Assembly (NCBI GenBank): GCA_030425285.1
Contig: JAUIAY010000001.1
Span: 310,001 to 374,000, forward strand
DNA from: Bacteroidia bacterium
GTDB lineage: Bacteria; Bacteroidota; Bacteroidia; Flavobacteriales; Flavobacteriaceae
Length of the DNA: 64,000 nt
Reading direction: 5' to 3'
In this document: piece by piece, positions 36,243 through 45,049 of the stretch
How the letters are laid out: each line of letters starts with the position of its first letter
Numbering within the stretch: the first letter of the stretch is position 1
Translations under genes and position numbers: made by a program
Notes under the pieces: generated by a model
Seen by the model: the letters and a program-made list of their open reading frames with translations, nothing else
Told to the model about the DNA's origin: nothing
The model's database searches: none

Positions 36243-37019
36243 ATGAAAATCACGACTTTTTACCTTGTAATCTGTTCATTACTGACTTGCACTAGCACCA
36301 AGACCGCTAAAACTCTAAAAACCCAAACTATGCATTTGTCTGGAACCTACTCCATTATTACCCTGAACGGTGAAACTAATTTAATTAGTGAACTATCGTT
36401 AACTTTTAATGACAGTACAAAACAGGTTTCAGGATATTCCGGTTGCAATCGTTTTTCTGGGTCTTATGAAGTCTCTGAAGATTCATTAAAATTAGGACCT
36501 TTAGCATCAACGCGAAGAGCTTGTATGCCAAAATACAATAATATAGAAACCCGAATGTTAGAAACACTCTCTAAAATCAACGCTTTTTCCTTTCATGAGG
36601 GCAACTTGGTTTTAAAACACGATAGCTCTAATCTCATAACTGCAAAGAAAATCACAACAAGACTATCGGAATATAGTATTAATTATAGTGCATTAACTAG
36701 AGGTTCTTATTTAAATTACACTATAGAAAAGGGCAAGATATTCTCACAAAACCAAAGAGGTGCCAAGCCTGTTGAAAAATTCATTTCTGATGAAGAACGT
36801 GTATTGTTAGAAAAAGCTATTCAGTCTATTGACTTAAACAGCTTGAATGAACTTGAGCCTCCAACAAAAGCATTTCAATATGATGGTGCTTTGGCAGCAA
36901 CCTTAAGTATTACCCATAATGGAACACAATATAAAACACCAGTTTTTGACCACGGCTCTCCTAATGCTGCAATTAAAGATTTGGTTGGTATTGTTCTTGA
37001 AATAGCCCAAAGGAAGTAG
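36243..37019 (+). CDS. META-domain (HslJ-like) lipoprotein in the suf operon
   Basis: 258 residues. N-terminal lipoprotein signal (SLLTC). Residues about 30-130 form a META domain: SGYSGCNRFSGSY and LGPLASTRRACM are the family hallmarks. The second half (about 140-258) is a separate domain of unknown type. META proteins in other bacteria are linked to heat or antibiotic stress but have no defined activity. It lies between sufS and sufE, 48 bp after sufS, and is followed by an internal promoter, so it may be the last gene of the first suf segment. Confidence 0.85.
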   Translation: MKITTFYLVICSLLTCTSTKTAKTLKTQTMHLSGTYSIITLNGETNLISELSLTFNDSTKQVSGYSGCNRFSGSYEVSEDSLKLGPLASTRRACMPKYNNIETRMLETLSKINAFSFHEGNLVLKHDSSNLITAKKITTRLSEYSINYSALTRGSYLNYTIEKGKIFSQNQRGAKPVEKFISDEERVLLEKAIQSIDLNSLNELEPPTKAFQYDGALAATLSITHNGTQYKTPVFDHGSPNAAIKDLVGIVLEIAQRK

Positions 37020-37050
37020 GTAAATAATTGATTAAGAGTTATTCTTATTG

Positions 37051-37058
37051 TATTTTTG
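37051..37058 (+). promoter_or_regulatory. Internal promoter -7 element TATTTTTG before sufE
   Basis: TAnnTTTG match 15 bases before the GTG I take as the sufE start. The TTG inside it is the codon a longest-frame caller would choose, which is unlikely to be translated. Confidence 0.6.
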
Positions 37059-37073
37059 CATAAAAGAAAGACT

Positions 37074-37496
37074 GTGACAATACAAGAGATACAAAACGAG
37101 ATTATAGACGAATTTTCAATGTTTGATGATTGGGAAGAACGTTACCAATACATGATAGATTTAGGTAAAACACTTCCACTGATTGATGCACAATACAAAA
37201 CCGAAGATTACATCATTAAAGGTTGCCAAAGTAAAGTTTGGGTGCATGCCGATTTGGAAAATGACAAAGTCGTTTTTACAGCTGATAGCGATGCGATTAT
37301 TACCAAAGGTATTATTGCTATTTTAATTCGAGTATTCTCAAACCAACATCCAAAAGACATCATAGAAGCCAATACTGATTTTATAGATGAGATTGGATTA
37401 AAAGAACATTTATCACCTACAAGAGCCAATGGTTTAGTAAGTATGATAAAGCAATTAAAAATGTATGCTGTTGCATACCAAACACAATTAAGTTAA
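37074..37496 (+). CDS. sufE: Cysteine desulfuration protein SufE
   Basis: 140 residues from GTG 37074. A longer frame begins with TTG 37056, but that TTG is part of a promoter element. With the GTG start, the sulfur-accepting Cys in IKGCQSKVW is residue 51, the same number as in E. coli SufE (138 residues), which supports the choice. SufE takes persulfide sulfur from SufS and hands it to SufB. One base before the DUF59 gene. Confidence 0.93.
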   Translation: MTIQEIQNEIIDEFSMFDDWEERYQYMIDLGKTLPLIDAQYKTEDYIIKGCQSKVWVHADLENDKVVFTADSDAIITKGIIAILIRVFSNQHPKDIIEANTDFIDEIGLKEHLSPTRANGLVSMIKQLKMYAVAYQTQLS

Positions 37497-37497
37497 A

Positions 37498-37821
37498 ATG
37501 GAAACCACAATAGATACAAACGCTTTAGGCGAAAAAATAGTAAAGGTTTTAAAAACTATTTATGACCCAGAAATTCCAGTAGATATTTATGAACTAGGTT
37601 TAATTTATGATGTTTTTGTAAATGAGGATTATGATGTAAAAATCTTAATGACACTAACAACACCTAATTGCCCTGTTGCTGAAACATTGCCTTTAGAGGT
37701 TGAAGAAAAAGTAAAATCTTTAGACGAAGTAAAATCTGCTGAAGTAGAAATTACTTTTGATCCGCCTTGGAGTCAAGATTTAATGAGCGAAGAAGCCAAG
37801 TTAGAACTTGGTATGCTTTAA
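37498..37821 (+). CDS. DUF59/MIP18-family Fe-S assembly protein (SufT-like)
   Basis: 107 residues forming one DUF59 domain: DPEIPVDIYELGLIYDV near residue 20 and the conserved TTPNCPVAETLP with a single Cys near residue 60. Members help mature Fe-S proteins. The gene begins 1 bp after sufE and ends 13 bp before an ABC exporter gene. In many Bacteroidota it accompanies suf. Confidence 0.92.
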   Translation: METTIDTNALGEKIVKVLKTIYDPEIPVDIYELGLIYDVFVNEDYDVKILMTLTTPNCPVAETLPLEVEEKVKSLDEVKSAEVEITFDPPWSQDLMSEEAKLELGML

Positions 37822-37834
37822 TAAGGTTTTATAA

Positions 37835-39670
37835 ATGCCAAGACGTACGCCTACTTCATTAAAAGACGATAAAAAAACTAATCTTAAGTCGTCTTTTAAT
37901 GCGCTTGTTTACATTCCTAGGTTTTTTATAGAAATCTGGAACGTCAATAAAAAGCTATTCTTAATATCTGCCTTTTGCAGATTAATTGGCGCATTGCTTC
38001 CTGTTATCATTTTATGGGTTGGAAAACTCATTATAGATGAAATTATTCTACAAACCTCATTAGAGGTTACAGATTACACCCAACTTTGGACGTATGTTGC
38101 TGTTGAATTCACCCTAGTTATTTTATCAGATTTGGTAAGTCGTGCTATTTCATTAACTGATGGTTTACTTGGCGATGAATATAATATTGCAACTTCGGTT
38201 ACTATTATAAAAAAGACCAATCAAATTAACATTAGCTTGTTAGAAGATGCCGATTTTTACGATAAGCTAGAACGTGCCAGAACTCAAACCACAGGTCGTG
38301 TTGGTCTTATGTCTAACGTGTTAGGACAAGCACAAAGCGCCATTTCTATTGCAACACTTGTGGCAGGTTTAATTTATTTTGAACCGTATTTAATCATCTT
38401 GTTGGTGTTGAGTATAATTCCGTCGTTTATTAACGAAGTTCGCTTTAGTCAACAGCAATATTCATTGGCTAGAAGCTGGACAGCAGAACGCAGAGAATTA
38501 GATTACTTACGATTTATTGGTGCCAATGATAAAACAGCAAAAGAAATAAAGCTTTTTGGACTTACAGATTTTGTTGTAAATCGGTTTAAAAACCTTTCAG
38601 AAGAATACTATAAACTCAACAAAACCCTTGCTATAAAACGTTCGGCTTTAGGTTTTGTGTTTAACGTTTTGGGTTCATTAAGTTATTATGGTGCTTATGT
38701 GTTTATCATTTATCGTGTGCTTTCTGGCGCTATTACACTAGGTGAACTTACGTTTCTTTCTGGGTCTTTTAATAGGCTTATGAAAAACCTTCAAGACTTC
38801 TTTTCAAAATTCACACGTATTTCTGAAAGTGCTTTATACCTTAAAGATTATTTTGATTTCGTTGATATTTCTGTAGCTTCAAAAACCAAAGAAGATGTAC
38901 CATTACCAAAACAGATTAAACAAGGTTTTGAGTTTAAAGACGTGCGTTTTTCGTATCCAGGTTCTGAAGTTGAAATATTGAAAGGCATTTCGTTTACATT
39001 ACAAGCTGCCGAAAAACTAGCGTTTGTCGGTCAAAATGGTGCTGGAAAAACCACATTAACCAAACTGTTATTACGTTTTTACGAACCAACTTCTGGAGAA
39101 ATTTTATTAGATGGTATTAATATAAATCGCTTTAATAAAGCCAAATACCAAGAGTTTTTTGGAGTGATTTTTCAAGATTTCTTTAAGTATGAATTTACTG
39201 TAAAAGAAAACATTGCTATTGGTGATATTGACGAACTAAACAATCAAGAAAAAATTGAAAATGCTGCTGAATTAAGTTTAGCAAACGATGTGATTTCAGA
39301 GCTAAAACACGGTTACAACCAACAATTAGGAAAACGTTTTGTAAACGGCATGGAACTTTCTGGCGGACAATGGCAAAAAGTAGCTTTAGCAAGAGCGTAT
39401 ATGAAAAATGCCGAAGTAATGATTCTAGACGAACCTACATCAGCACTTGATGCCAAAGCTGAAAGTGATGTGTTCACAAGGTTTATTGGACTTACCGAAG
39501 GAAAAACAAGCATTATTATTTCGCATAGATTTAGTACAGTTAGACAAGCCGATAGAATTTTGGTTCTAGAAGAAGGTCGTGTTCTTGAAATAGGAACTCA
39601 TGAAGCGTTAATGGCAAACAAATCGTTATATGCTGAATTATTTACACTTCAGGCTGAAGGTTATCAATAG
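37835..39670 (+). CDS. ABC exporter, fused membrane and ATPase domains
   Basis: 611 residues: six transmembrane segments in the first 330 residues, then an ABC ATPase with Walker A GQNGAGKTT (about 398-406), signature LSGGQWQKVALARA, Walker B VMILDEPTSALD and H-loop IIISHRFST. It should work as a homodimeric exporter in the inner membrane. Substrate unknown. It follows the DUF59 gene by 13 bp, so it could be transcribed with the end of suf; Atm1-like export for Fe-S biogenesis is possible but unsupported by specific residues. Confidence 0.9.
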   Translation: MPRRTPTSLKDDKKTNLKSSFNALVYIPRFFIEIWNVNKKLFLISAFCRLIGALLPVIILWVGKLIIDEIILQTSLEVTDYTQLWTYVAVEFTLVILSDLVSRAISLTDGLLGDEYNIATSVTIIKKTNQINISLLEDADFYDKLERARTQTTGRVGLMSNVLGQAQSAISIATLVAGLIYFEPYLIILLVLSIIPSFINEVRFSQQQYSLARSWTAERRELDYLRFIGANDKTAKEIKLFGLTDFVVNRFKNLSEEYYKLNKTLAIKRSALGFVFNVLGSLSYYGAYVFIIYRVLSGAITLGELTFLSGSFNRLMKNLQDFFSKFTRISESALYLKDYFDFVDISVASKTKEDVPLPKQIKQGFEFKDVRFSYPGSEVEILKGISFTLQAAEKLAFVGQNGAGKTTLTKLLLRFYEPTSGEILLDGININRFNKAKYQEFFGVIFQDFFKYEFTVKENIAIGDIDELNNQEKIENAAELSLANDVISELKHGYNQQLGKRFVNGMELSGGQWQKVALARAYMKNAEVMILDEPTSALDAKAESDVFTRFIGLTEGKTSIIISHRFSTVRQADRILVLEEGRVLEIGTHEALMANKSLYAELFTLQAEGYQ

Positions 39671-39687
39671 CTTTCAACATATTAAAC

Positions 39688-39702
39688 ACTCGATTATCGA
39701 GT
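39688..39702. repeat. Perfect inverted repeat ACTCGAT-T-ATCGAGT upstream of the DUF2480 gene
   Basis: Seven-base arms with one central base, ending 9 bp before the -7 element at 39712. It would cover the spacer between -33 and -7, the typical place for a repressor or activator site. No T-run, so it is not a terminator. Confidence 0.5.
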
Positions 39703-39711
39703 AAAACAATT

Positions 39712-39719
39712 TATCTTTG
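39712..39719 (+). promoter_or_regulatory. Promoter -7 element TATCTTTG of the DUF2480 gene
   Basis: TAnnTTTG match separated from the ATG at 39724 by only TAGT, predicting a leaderless mRNA. Confidence 0.65.
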
Positions 39720-39723
39720 TAGT

Positions 39724-40230
39724 ATGGCAGAAGAAATTATAAATAGAGTCGCTAATAGTAAACTTGTTACTATAGATTTGGAAGACTACTATCCAAAAGG
39801 GCAGCGCGTGTTATTTGATATAAAAGACTGGTTGTTTCAAGAACTTATTTTAAAAGAATCTGATTTTAGAACTTTTGTTAAGGAGCACGATTGGTCTCAA
39901 TATCAAGATCAATATGTTGCTATTACCTGTTCTACTGACGCCATTATTCCTGCTTGGGCATTTATGTTAGTGTCCATCGCACTGAAACCTTATGCCAAAT
40001 ACAACATCACTGGAAATTTAGAAGATTTGGAAACCGCATTATATCATGACATCATAGAAGAACTGAATCTAACAGATTACGAAGACAAGCCTGTAATTAT
40101 AAAGGGTTGTTCTAAAAAACCCGTTCCTCTTGCTGCTTACAGCATGATTACCAACAAACTAAAACCTGTTGCTAAATCAATTATGTTTGGCGAAGCTTGT
40201 TCAAATGTGCCATTATTTAAAAGAAAGTAG
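39724..40230 (+). CDS. DUF2480 family protein
   Basis: 168 residues, cytoplasmic, no signal peptide. It matches the DUF2480 family, which is nearly confined to Bacteroidota: VTIDLEDYYPKG, DIKDWLFQELILKE, CSTDAIIPAWAFM and IIKGCSKKPVP. Two conserved Cys (in AITCSTD and KGCSKK) and a third near the end (GEACSNVPLFK) could bind a metal or cluster, and the gene lies downstream of suf, but no biochemical role is known to me. Confidence 0.88.
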   Translation: MAEEIINRVANSKLVTIDLEDYYPKGQRVLFDIKDWLFQELILKESDFRTFVKEHDWSQYQDQYVAITCSTDAIIPAWAFMLVSIALKPYAKYNITGNLEDLETALYHDIIEELNLTDYEDKPVIIKGCSKKPVPLAAYSMITNKLKPVAKSIMFGEACSNVPLFKRK

Positions 40231-40238
40231 TATTTTTG
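40231..40238 (+). promoter_or_regulatory. Promoter -7 element TATTTTTG of the DUF3078 gene
   Basis: TAnnTTTG match immediately after the DUF2480 stop codon and 52 bases before the next ATG, leaving a leader of about 45 bases that contains an inverted repeat. Confidence 0.6.
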
Positions 40239-40252
40239 CTTTGTTATTAATC

Positions 40253-40275
40253 TAATTATAGGTTACCTATAATTA
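40253..40275. repeat. Perfect 10-bp inverted repeat in the 5' leader of the DUF3078 gene
   Basis: TAATTATAGG and CCTATAATTA flank TTA. The position, after the predicted transcription start and 15 bases before the ATG, suits a leader hairpin or an operator. Confidence 0.55.
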
Positions 40276-40290
40276 ATCCATTTTATTCTT

Positions 40291-41226
40291 ATGAAAAAAA
40301 TTATTACACTTTGTTTAATGCTGCTTGCGACAGCCTCATTTTCGCAAACCATTGAAGAGTTAAAAGAAGAAAAGTCAAAAAAACAAGATTCTGTTGATGC
40401 CATTCAAGGACGTATTGACGATCTTCAAAAACAGATAGACGAATTCCCTGGATGGAAATTTGGTGCATTTGGTACTATTGGTGCAAGTTTTTCTGAATTC
40501 AACAATTGGTATGGGCAAGGTTCACCAAACAATTCTGCTGGTAATATTACGATTACAGTTAACCCTTATGCAAAACTTGACCGTGAAAAATATTTTTGGT
40601 ACAATACCGGAAATATCAATTTAAGTTGGGTAAAGTATGATGATAAAGACGACCCAACTGACAATAAAGACTTTAGAGAAGCCAGTGATGTTTTCAATGT
40701 AACGTCTTTATTTGGTTACAAAATTGCCAAAAATCTAGCCGTATCAACGTTAGGCGAATATAGAACAACTATTATAAACAATTTTAATGATCCTGGTTAT
40801 TTAGACTTGGGTGTTGGTGTTACTTGGACTCCATTAGACGGTTTAGTAGTCGTGGTTCACCCTTTAAACTACAACTTTGTGTTTGCTGATAATGATGCTA
40901 TTTTTGAGTCCTCTTTAGGTGCTAAAATTGTGGCTAATTATGCTAAATCTTTTGGCGACTTGAAATTTAACTCCAATCTGTCTATGTTTCAAAGCTATGA
41001 GAGTTCAGACTTATCTAACTGGACTTGGATAAACTCATTGAGCTACACCATTTGGAAAGGTATCGGTCTTGGCTTTGAATTAGGCTTAAGAGACAACAAG
41101 CAGGAAGCACTTAACTTTGCAACCAATAATTGGGATTCAACAGGAACTGATCCTGAACCAACTTTTGATAATGTTGATAACGACTTACAAGTTTATACAA
41201 CATTTGGTTTAAGCTATTCTTTTTAA
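40291..41226 (+). CDS. DUF3078 family outer-membrane-associated protein
   Basis: 311 residues with a signal peptide (TASFSQ), a short coiled coil (about 22-50, charged) and a beta-rich domain with the DUF3078 pattern (GASFSEFNNWYGQG, YFWYNTGNINLSW, GVGVTWTPLDGLVVVVHPLNY). The last residue is Phe in SLSYSF, the usual end of an outer-membrane beta barrel. Function unknown. A strong bidirectional terminator follows. Confidence 0.88.
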   Translation: MKKIITLCLMLLATASFSQTIEELKEEKSKKQDSVDAIQGRIDDLQKQIDEFPGWKFGAFGTIGASFSEFNNWYGQGSPNNSAGNITITVNPYAKLDREKYFWYNTGNINLSWVKYDDKDDPTDNKDFREASDVFNVTSLFGYKIAKNLAVSTLGEYRTTIINNFNDPGYLDLGVGVTWTPLDGLVVVVHPLNYNFVFADNDAIFESSLGAKIVANYAKSFGDLKFNSNLSMFQSYESSDLSNWTWINSLSYTIWKGIGLGFELGLRDNKQEALNFATNNWDSTGTDPEPTFDNVDNDLQVYTTFGLSYSF

Positions 41227-41251
41227 GCTTAAAGAAGAAATATTCAAATAT

Positions 41252-41281
41252 AAAAAAGCGACCCAAATGGGTCGCTTTTTT
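41252..41281. terminator. Bidirectional terminator between DUF3078 and hflX genes
   Basis: Stem AAAAAAGCGACCC with GGGTCGCTTTTTT around a 3-4 base loop. It serves the two convergent genes; the hflX stop codon at 41280 lies in its tail. Confidence 0.85.
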
Positions 41282-42491
41282 ATTGTTCTTCTTCGTAATC
41301 TGGATACAAAAAATGATTGTATGGGAATCGCGTTACGTGAATCTCTCTGACTTCGTCGTATACACGTTTTTTAAAGTCCTCTAAATTTTGCTTGTTTAAA
41401 GCCGAAATAAATAAAGCATTATTGCCAATACGGTTCATCCAGGTCTTTTTCCATTCTTGCAAACTGTAATTGGCTTTTGTGCGTTCGGTCATCAAATCGG
41501 TATCATCATAAGGTTCGGCCTCATAAGCATCAATCTTATTAAATACCATAATGGTTGGTTTATCGGCACTGTCTATTTCACCTAAAATTTTGTTGACTGA
41601 TTCTATGTGCTCTTCAAAATTAGGGTGTGAAATATCAACCACGTGCAATAATAAATCGGCTTCGCGAACTTCATCAAGTGTACTTTTAAAACTCTCAACT
41701 AATTGGGTTGGTAGTTTTCTAATAAACCCTACAGTGTCAGTTAACAAGAATGGTAGGTTTTGAATCACAACTTTACGCACTGTAGTATCTAATGTGGCAA
41801 AAAGCTTGTTTTCTGCAAAAACCTCACTTTTGCTAATCGTGTTCATGAGGGTAGATTTCCCAACGTTTGTATATCCAACAAGAGCCACACGAACCATTTT
41901 ACCACGATTACCACGCTGAACAGCCATTTGCTTATCAATGGTTTTTATTTTTTCCTTAAGCAAGGCTATCTTATCGCGCACAATACGTCTATCGGTTTCA
42001 ATCTCGGTTTCACCAGGACCACGCATACCTATTCCACCTTTTTGTCTTTCAAGGTGCGTCCACATTCCTTTTAATCTTGGCAATAAATACTCACATTGCG
42101 CCAATTCTACTTGGGTTCTGGCATAGCTTGTTTGGGCGCGTTGCGCAAAAATATCCAGAATTAAATTGGTTCTATCGAGTACTTTGCAATTCAGTATTTT
42201 ACTGATATTTCGTTCCTGCGCAGGCGATAGTTCATCGTCAAAAATAGCTGTACCCACATCATTTTCTTCTATAAAATCTTGTACATCCTGCATCTTCCCT
42301 TTCCCAATAAATGTTTTGGGATTGGGCATATCCATTTTTTGGGTAAACCGTTTTACCACTTCTCCTCCTGCGGTATAGGTCAGGAACTCCAACTCATCTA
42401 AATATTCTTTAGATTTTTCTTCGTCCTGCTCTCGTGTTATTACACCAATTAAAACAGCTCGTTCTAAAGCAATGTCTTTCTTTTCTATCAT
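41280..42491 (-). CDS. hflX: Ribosome-associated GTPase HflX
   Basis: 403 residues. N-terminal HflX domain with DDELSPAQERNI and the glycine-rich GGIGMRGPGETEIETDRR linker (about 152-169), then a G domain with G1 GYTNVGKST (206-214), G3 DTVGF and G4 NKID. It binds the large ribosomal subunit, splits stalled ribosomes and helps recovery from heat stress. Own promoter TAACTTTG upstream. Divergent from the endonuclease-like gene. Confidence 0.96.
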   Translation of the reverse strand: MIEKKDIALERAVLIGVITREQDEEKSKEYLDELEFLTYTAGGEVVKRFTQKMDMPNPKTFIGKGKMQDVQDFIEENDVGTAIFDDELSPAQERNISKILNCKVLDRTNLILDIFAQRAQTSYARTQVELAQCEYLLPRLKGMWTHLERQKGGIGMRGPGETEIETDRRIVRDKIALLKEKIKTIDKQMAVQRGNRGKMVRVALVGYTNVGKSTLMNTISKSEVFAENKLFATLDTTVRKVVIQNLPFLLTDTVGFIRKLPTQLVESFKSTLDEVREADLLLHVVDISHPNFEEHIESVNKILGEIDSADKPTIMVFNKIDAYEAEPYDDTDLMTERTKANYSLQEWKKTWMNRIGNNALFISALNKQNLEDFKKRVYDEVREIHVTRFPYNHFLYPDYEEEQ

Positions 42492-42508
42492 AAAGGATTA
42501 ATATGAAA

Positions 42509-42516
42509 CAAAGTTA
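42509..42516 (-). promoter_or_regulatory. Promoter -7 element TAACTTTG of hflX
   Basis: Minus-strand TAnnTTTG match 17 bases before the hflX ATG. Confidence 0.55.
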
Positions 42517-42595
42517 CAAGTATAAAATGGATTTTTGAAAAATGAACCTTGCAATAATGTTTATATTTACGTCATAATCTATACTTTTAAGTAAC

Positions 42596-43552
42596 ATGTC
42601 GTCAGTATCTTCTGAAAAAACATATACCATTGCCTTTTATAACCTGGAGAATTTATTTGATATTTATGATGACGACCTAACCAATGACAACGATTTTTTA
42701 CCGGATTCGGCTAAACGTTGGACACACAAGCGTTATGAGAATAAATTACGAAAATTGGGATTTGCCATTTCAAATATTGGGAAAGAGGAAACAGGGAAAC
42801 ATCCATCAATAATTGGATTGGCCGAAGTTGAAAACAATTTGGTTTTAGATAATTTATTAACTTCTAAACACTTGGCAGAACTCACTTATGATTATGTACA
42901 TTTTGATTCTCCTGATGAGCGAGGTATAGACGTAGCGCTTCTCTATGACACAACTGTTTTTGAAGTTGAAGTTTCAGAAGTATTTCCTGTCCATATTTAT
43001 AACCTTGACGGAACTATTGATTATACAAGGGATATTCTAAAGGTAACAGGTTATTTAAATTTAGAACGTGTTCACGTTTTGGTGAATCATTGGCCTTCAA
43101 GACATGAAGGTGAAACCGAAACAGAACCCAAACGACTAAAAGCAGCTGAAAAGGTAGGCGAAATTATTAATACCATAAAACTTGAAGATCCTCAAGCCAA
43201 GATACTTGTTATGGGTGATTTTAACGATGATCCATCTAGTGAAAGCGTAAAATATATGGCTAATTACAACGACCTATACAATCCTATGAACCAGTTATTG
43301 ACTACTGAAACTGGTACGACCGTACACGATTTTCAATGGAATTTATTTGACCAAATACTCTTTAGTACCAACTTTTTTGAAACCCAGTCAGAAAAATTAT
43401 CATTTGAAAAAGCGGCTTTGTTCGATGAAGAATTTTTAAAACAATTTAGAGGTCACTACAAAGGAACACCTTTTAGAACCTATGTTGGAAAAAAGTACAA
43501 AGGCGGTTATAGTGATCATTTTCCTGTTTACATTTTACTACAGCAAAACTAA
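42596..43552 (+). CDS. Endonuclease/exonuclease/phosphatase family protein (no signal peptide)
   Basis: 318 residues of the EEP superfamily: FYNLENLFD, GLAEVENNLVLDNLL (metal-binding Glu), NHWPSRHEG, GDFNDDPSS and SDHFPVYI (catalytic His) are all present. It is a paralogue of the protein encoded at 48008-49066 but has no signal peptide, and an in-frame TAA upstream rules out an extension, so it should be cytoplasmic. The substrate could be DNA, RNA or a phosphodiester. Separated from the DUF5689 gene by a shared bidirectional terminator. Confidence 0.9.
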   Translation: MSSVSSEKTYTIAFYNLENLFDIYDDDLTNDNDFLPDSAKRWTHKRYENKLRKLGFAISNIGKEETGKHPSIIGLAEVENNLVLDNLLTSKHLAELTYDYVHFDSPDERGIDVALLYDTTVFEVEVSEVFPVHIYNLDGTIDYTRDILKVTGYLNLERVHVLVNHWPSRHEGETETEPKRLKAAEKVGEIINTIKLEDPQAKILVMGDFNDDPSSESVKYMANYNDLYNPMNQLLTTETGTTVHDFQWNLFDQILFSTNFFETQSEKLSFEKAALFDEEFLKQFRGHYKGTPFRTYVGKKYKGGYSDHFPVYILLQQN

Positions 43553-43560
43553 AACCAAAC

Positions 43561-43590
43561 AAAAAGCCTGCTTAACTGCAGGCTTTTTAA
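43561..43590. terminator. Bidirectional terminator
   Basis: Perfect 11-bp stem AAAAAGCCTGC/GCAGGCTTTTT with loop TTAACT, between the convergent EEP and DUF5689 genes; T-runs on both strands. Confidence 0.85.
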
Positions 43591-43609
43591 TTATAGTAGA
43601 TAGGCTAGA

Positions 43610-45019
43610 TTAATTACCTGTTACTTCTACATTATCAATGTGATATCTTGTTGTAGCCGAAGGATCAGAACCAACATATTTAAATGCTACTCTAATGTCT
43701 CCATCTAAACAATCTATACTAATGTCACCAACATTATTAAACCCTCCAAATCCGTTAGAAGGCACATTAGGGATGGTAACATCTACTTCAGTCCATTCAG
43801 TCGTTGTAACATCACCTGTGTAGCTATCTGTAATCAACACACTTAAGATAACACCATTTGAATATGCTACTTCTAAATCAAAAGTCAAGGCTTCATCTGT
43901 ACTGCCATCTAAATTAATATCAGGAGTTACCAACCATGTTTCCATTTCATTTTCACCAGAACTAAATCCAGAAATTTGAGCATATTGGTTTCCACTGAAA
44001 CTACTTATAACAAACTCTTCGCTTCCTGATACCAAAACTTGTTCCCAACCTTGAGCTTCTAAATCGGAAATATTAGAAACAGACTCCATATTTTGAGAGA
44101 AAATAGTTTGAGCTGTACCGATGGCACCACCACATTCCAATACATTAGGATCACATCTATCATCACTATCAAAATTGATATCTGCTCTTGAGTTGATAAT
44201 CAACACGCTGAAATCATCACCAAAATCACGACTATAAACACCTTGGATAGAACCTCTACCTTCATCAATGTTCAATGATTTAAAATCAGCAAAGGTACTT
44301 GTTTGTAAATCTAAAGTGTTGTTTGTAGCACAACTTTCCAATGTTCTAAAACCATCAAATTCATCGCTAGCTTCACCTGCAAAGGTCATACCTAATTGAC
44401 TTCTGTGAAATTGAGCATCGTTTAACTGAATTAAAGTATTTTCATCAGCTTCAGATAAATCTTCTATTGACGTTACTTTTGGCGTAATTTCAGCTACTTC
44501 AGAACCTCTTAAGATAATATCTCTATATTCATACGCTTGAATTTGCTCAACTTGACTTCCCTCTCCTTTGGCCACAACCAAAACACCATTTGATTCACCA
44601 ATGGTCAATCCGCTTAATTTAATATAAACTTTGCGACCAAATTGGTAGGTATTGTATAAGCTACTTACGTTCACAGATACTCTAATCCCTAATCTTGGAT
44701 CTTCAGATGGGTTACTGTCATCAGTCTTGTTTTGAATGATTAACTCCTCAAAAAAGTTACCAGATTGATCACTTGAAATAACATATCCTTCAATGTACAA
44801 TTCCTCTTCTGCAGGAATAATAGCTGTAGGATCACCATCGTTTTGAGCTTGAGCCAATCTTTGGTAAACCGCTAAAAAAGTTGTTATCTTATCTTGAGGA
44901 ATATTAGGTTCCTCTACTGATACGTCAGGTAAATTATAATCGTCATCACTAACACAAGATGACATGACTAATGCAAGTGATAATACACTTAACACGAATA
45001 AATTTTTAATTGCTTTCAT
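43610..45019 (-). CDS. DUF5689 lipoprotein with C-terminal choice-of-anchor J-like domain
   Basis: I start at ATG 45019 (469 residues) because it gives a clean lipoprotein signal, MKAIKNLFVL to lipobox MSSC; the ATG at 45043 adds eight residues before it. The first half (about 40-280) matches DUF5689, an OB-like domain (YIEGYVISSDQSGNFFEELIIQN, GIRVSVN). The second half (about 300-469) is a jelly-roll of choice-of-anchor J type (ETWLVTPDINLDG, RYHIDNVEVTG). It follows the TonB receptor gene by 30 bp and is probably its surface partner, in the place where SusD would be. Confidence 0.88.
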   Translation of the reverse strand: MKAIKNLFVLSVLSLALVMSSCVSDDDYNLPDVSVEEPNIPQDKITTFLAVYQRLAQAQNDGDPTAIIPAEEELYIEGYVISSDQSGNFFEELIIQNKTDDSNPSEDPRLGIRVSVNVSSLYNTYQFGRKVYIKLSGLTIGESNGVLVVAKGEGSQVEQIQAYEYRDIILRGSEVAEITPKVTSIEDLSEADENTLIQLNDAQFHRSQLGMTFAGEASDEFDGFRTLESCATNNTLDLQTSTFADFKSLNIDEGRGSIQGVYSRDFGDDFSVLIINSRADINFDSDDRCDPNVLECGGAIGTAQTIFSQNMESVSNISDLEAQGWEQVLVSGSEEFVISSFSGNQYAQISGFSSGENEMETWLVTPDINLDGSTDEALTFDLEVAYSNGVILSVLITDSYTGDVTTTEWTEVDVTIPNVPSNGFGGFNNVGDISIDCLDGDIRVAFKYVGSDPSATTRYHIDNVEVTGN

Positions 45020-45049
45020 TGTTTTTGATATTATGTTTTTCATATTTTT

